Origin: Pseudomonas sp. FP2335
GTDB taxonomy: Bacteria; Pseudomonadota; Gammaproteobacteria; Pseudomonadales; Pseudomonadaceae
Assembly: GCF_030687535.1 (NCBI RefSeq)
Contig: NZ_CP117437.1
Location: 1,013,501-1,077,500, forward strand
DNA: 64,000 bases
Direction of reading: 5' to 3'
Numbering within the stretch: the stretch's first letter is position 1; each line of letters opens with the position of its first letter. A program made the position numbers and the translations under genes. Below the pieces are notes generated by a model. The model saw nothing but the letters and a program-made list of their open reading frames with translations. It did no database searches and was not told the origin of the DNA. Shown in pieces: positions 61,856 to 64,000 of the stretch.

Positions 61856-63583
61856 CTAGTCTCCGTATCTTTGCCGCAGCGGCAACCCAAGCTCGTTGAG
61901 GAGCGCGTTTTCGTTGTAAGGCCAGGGATTGGTGTTGGTAGGCGGCGTCCGGGGATTGCGGTCAAAGTCAAAATAGCTCGATGTGGGGAGTCCTACCGCC
62001 TGGCGTTCATAATTCGCCTCCCATTCCAGACCACGGCCATTCCAGACTAGCGATGACCCCGGCAGAATCGTGCCCCGCCCCCCGTTGACCGCATGGGAAA
62101 GTTCATGTTGAAGAATAACCAGTGGAGGCCGCTGGTGCCCGGGAGCAATGAATGATCGGTCATACTCAACCGCTGGGTTTTGCGCCGGAGTGCCTGCAAC
62201 ACCGTTTTTTATTACGCCAGGCGTGCGCGCCAAACCCTGCTCCGGGGGGGGCATGCGACGCCCGCCCGGGTCGTCGTAATAATAGAAACTACCTGATACG
62301 CCTTCTTTCAGGGTCACAGGTGCATCAAGCGAATCTATGATTTTCAGGGTTTCCTGCCCGGCCCGAGTGCTTCTCAGGGCCTCCAGGTCATCCTTCACGC
62401 GCTGAGTGAACGAAGGACTACCCTGGATGTTAATGCCGCGCGCGCCGGCATCAGGGGAGGGTATTGTGTGCTCAAAGGACGACGATGGGTGGACGTGACT
62501 AAGATCGTCTGCTCTTTCCCCAATGACATGATCATTCCTGGAGCGTGTCTGCACCCAGTCGTTACCTTTGCCTGGAACAATAGTGCTGCTGTCACCCGCG
62601 TAGATGTAGTCATCTCCGTTCCCTCCAAACAACACGTTACGACCCCTCCCGCCATAGATGAGGTCCCTGCCGTCTCCCCCGTCCACGTAGTTGATTTTCG
62701 TATCTGGCCCTCCACCCGCACGTATCTCATCACTGCCAGGTCCACCGTAAATCGTTGCATGTCCTGAGCCACCAGTGATGAAGTCATCCCCATCACCGCC
62801 TTCAGCGTAGCCTTCGCCACTTCCCAGATTGATATTGTCCTGGCCAGACCCTCCGTAGATTTTGGTCCTTCCAGATCCGGCGAACGCGCTATCATCGCCC
62901 CTTCCAAGGTTGATGTTGACGTCATGTGCGAGTCTGTTATCAATAACGACGGAATCGTTCCCATCGCCAGTCTTGACATCAATGGTCTGTTGATTACGCC
63001 TGTTTGCCTCAAAAGGAATCTCGTAAGACCGCCCGTTTACCTGTGCAAGAACTCCGCCATTTCGCCCCTCGGTAACATAAACCGCATCATTTCCCTGGCC
63101 GGTTTCAATCGACAGCCTTTCGTGGGTTGTATTTGAGCCATTCGGGCGCCCTGCGGAGTATTTAATTCGAACATTCCCATCATTGAGTCCGTTATTCAGG
63201 TCAACCTTGGTTGGCGCAGACGATGATTGAGGGCTGCCGTATTGAATCGGTCCTTCACGGCCTTGGGCCTCATAGCGGATTTGTTCTGGCGTGGGACCGC
63301 GCTGATAGCTGGAACCACCGCCGCCCCTTTGATCAGGGTGACGGGACATACCGCCCGCGTCGCCTTGGGGAATCGAGCTAACGCTGATCGAGCGCTGCTC
63401 CGATGTGGAGGGTTCAGAGTTGTTGTTGTACGTAAATGGCACATTCGCCATGTAAGGCGCAGCGTTCGCCGCTTGATAGGCAGGGTCGCTCGCATTGTTA
63501 TAGGCGGCTTGCTCTTTATTATCCTCGCTTGATTGTTTTCGTTGCACGGCGTTGGACGAAGAAACTGAATATGACGTGTCCAT
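61856..63583 (-). CDS. RTX-repeat protein with C-terminal M91-like zinc peptidase domain, candidate type III effector
   Basis: The 575-residue protein has three parts. Residues 1-125 are disordered and rich in Ser, Asn, Gln and Gly (16% Ser in the first 50), with no Sec signal. Residues about 160-350 hold RTX-like nonapeptides such as GDGDDFITGGSG, GGNGDDYIYAG and GGDGRDLIYGG. The C-terminal part (about 385-575) has HELSH at 493-497 and acidic residues in WEANYERQAVG (E522/E526), the pattern of M91 (NleD/HopH-type) peptidases. No type I secretion genes are nearby. A hrp-box-like promoter lies 36 bases upstream, and GAGAGGT precedes the ATG. Its host target is unknown. Confidence 0.8.
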   Translation of the reverse strand: MDTSYSVSSSNAVQRKQSSEDNKEQAAYNNASDPAYQAANAAPYMANVPFTYNNNSEPSTSEQRSISVSSIPQGDAGGMSRHPDQRGGGGSSYQRGPTPEQIRYEAQGREGPIQYGSPQSSSAPTKVDLNNGLNDGNVRIKYSAGRPNGSNTTHERLSIETGQGNDAVYVTEGRNGGVLAQVNGRSYEIPFEANRRNQQTIDVKTGDGNDSVVIDNRLAHDVNINLGRGDDSAFAGSGRTKIYGGSGQDNINLGSGEGYAEGGDGDDFITGGSGHATIYGGPGSDEIRAGGGPDTKINYVDGGDGRDLIYGGRGRNVLFGGNGDDYIYAGDSSTIVPGKGNDWVQTRSRNDHVIGERADDLSHVHPSSSFEHTIPSPDAGARGINIQGSPSFTQRVKDDLEALRSTRAGQETLKIIDSLDAPVTLKEGVSGSFYYYDDPGGRRMPPPEQGLARTPGVIKNGVAGTPAQNPAVEYDRSFIAPGHQRPPLVILQHELSHAVNGGRGTILPGSSLVWNGRGLEWEANYERQAVGLPTSSYFDFDRNPRTPPTNTNPWPYNENALLNELGLPLRQRYGD

Positions 63584-63619
63584 CGGTACCTCTCATTGCG
63601 TAGAAAGGGTTATGACACG

Positions 63620-63647
63620 TTTGTGGTATCCAGATCTGAAGTGTTCC
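63620..63647 (-). promoter_or_regulatory. hrp-box-like promoter of the M91-like gene
   Basis: Read on the minus strand, GGAACA (63647-63642), 15 bases, then CCACAAA (63626-63620). The HrpL (RspL) ECF-sigma consensus is GGAACC-N15/16-CCACNNA; only the sixth base differs. It ends 36 bases before the ATG. Confidence 0.65.
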
Positions 63648-63833
63648 TTCAGATAATTCCGCAAAGGCTCGCGCACTGGCTTACCCCTGTGTGTATTGCC
63701 GAAAGACGCGCCGTGGAGAATCCTGCCCTGACCCTTCGGCCAGGGCGCACACAGCGCGCCGTTGCAGGTTATGAACTGAACGAGTTTGCGCAGAAAGCCA
63801 AAAGCCCTCCCTCATTGGATTGGTGTTGGAGTC

Positions 63834-64000
63834 TTAGATCCAGCCGCTGCTCTGCATGGCCTTGTACACCGCAACCACCGCCAGTACGAAAAACGCCGTA
63901 GCCGCCAATCGCCGAATCAAGGTCAGCGGCAGCTTCTCCGCCGCAAAATTTCCCGCCAGAACCACCGGCACGTTGGCAATCAGCATGCCCAGCGTCGTGC
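63834..64000 (-). CDS. TMEM165/GDT1 (UPF0016) family membrane protein, C-terminal part
   Basis: The last 54 residues (TTLGMLIANVPVVLAGNFAAEKLPL...VYKAMQSSGWI) are in the window; the N-terminus lies beyond 64000. TTLGMLIANVPVVLAG is the start of the last helices of the GDT1 family, which exports manganese or moves calcium in exchange for protons. The gene is on the same strand as, and upstream of, the M91-like gene, with about 250 bases between them. Confidence 0.8.
   Translation of the reverse strand, partial: TTLGMLIANVPVVLAGNFAAEKLPLTLIRRLAATAFFVLAVVAVYKAMQSSGWI

Noticed and set aside
61856-63583. Reading the RTX-rich gene as a classic type I secreted haemolysin
   Set aside because: The repeats are central, not C-terminal, no type I secretion genes are adjacent, and the C-terminus is a peptidase-like domain.

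Overview
The window is chromosomal DNA of a fluorescent Pseudomonas, most likely the P. fluorescens group. The evidence is GC-rich coding sequence, Pseudomonas gene orders (petABC-sspAB; fagA-fumC-x-sodA; kdsD-kdsC-lptCAB-rpoN-hpf-ptsN-rapZ-npr; mlaFEDCB-ibaG-murA-hisGDC) and many REP/REPIN repeats built on a GTGGGAGCGGGCTTGC core. No rRNA, tRNA, CRISPR array, prophage or insertion sequence was seen.

Layout: 1-3303 holds the end of petA, then petB, petC and the stringent-starvation pair sspAB. 3464-11295 is a galactarate catabolism island: a FadR-type GntR regulator, kdgD, 2-oxoglutarate semialdehyde dehydrogenase, a GudP-like MFS transporter and garD. Together they take galactarate to 2-oxoglutarate. 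A zinc phospholipase C-like gene sits on the opposite strand inside it, behind a near-perfect LexA-type palindrome. 11421-14334 has an AEC permease, a carboxymuconolactone-decarboxylase-family protein, a CaCA antiporter and an RlpA-like lipoprotein. 14489-31126 is core housekeeping: gatCAB, divergent mreBCD-maf-rng-yhdP-nitrilase-tldD, darP and pmbA.

31225-35052 is the iron-starvation operon fagA-fumC-TPR gene-sodA behind Fur-box-like sequence, then a ZIP transporter. 35087-42097 is the minus-strand Kdo/LPS-transport/rpoN/nitrogen-PTS cluster. It diverges from the Mla lipid-transport operon, ibaG, murA and hisGDC (42396-50431). 50544-55789 has uraA-upp, divergent hpt, two small conserved genes and mqo. 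55790-60775 holds several small Pseudomonas hypothetical genes, a YajG lipoprotein, an acyltransferase and an SRAP-family (YedK-like) protein that lacks two expected catalytic residues. 60883-61701 is an M48 metalloprotease lipoprotein.

The most unusual locus is 61856-63647, on the minus strand. It encodes a 575-residue protein with a Ser/Asn/Gln-rich disordered N-terminus, a block of RTX-like glycine/aspartate nonapeptides and a C-terminal HExxH peptidase domain resembling the M91 (NleD/HopH) effector family. A hrp-box-like promoter (GGAACA-N15-CCACAAA) lies 36 bases upstream of its start codon. It looks like an accessory, HrpL/RspL-type-controlled secreted toxin or effector inserted between housekeeping genes. 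The window ends in a partial GDT1/UPF0016-family gene.
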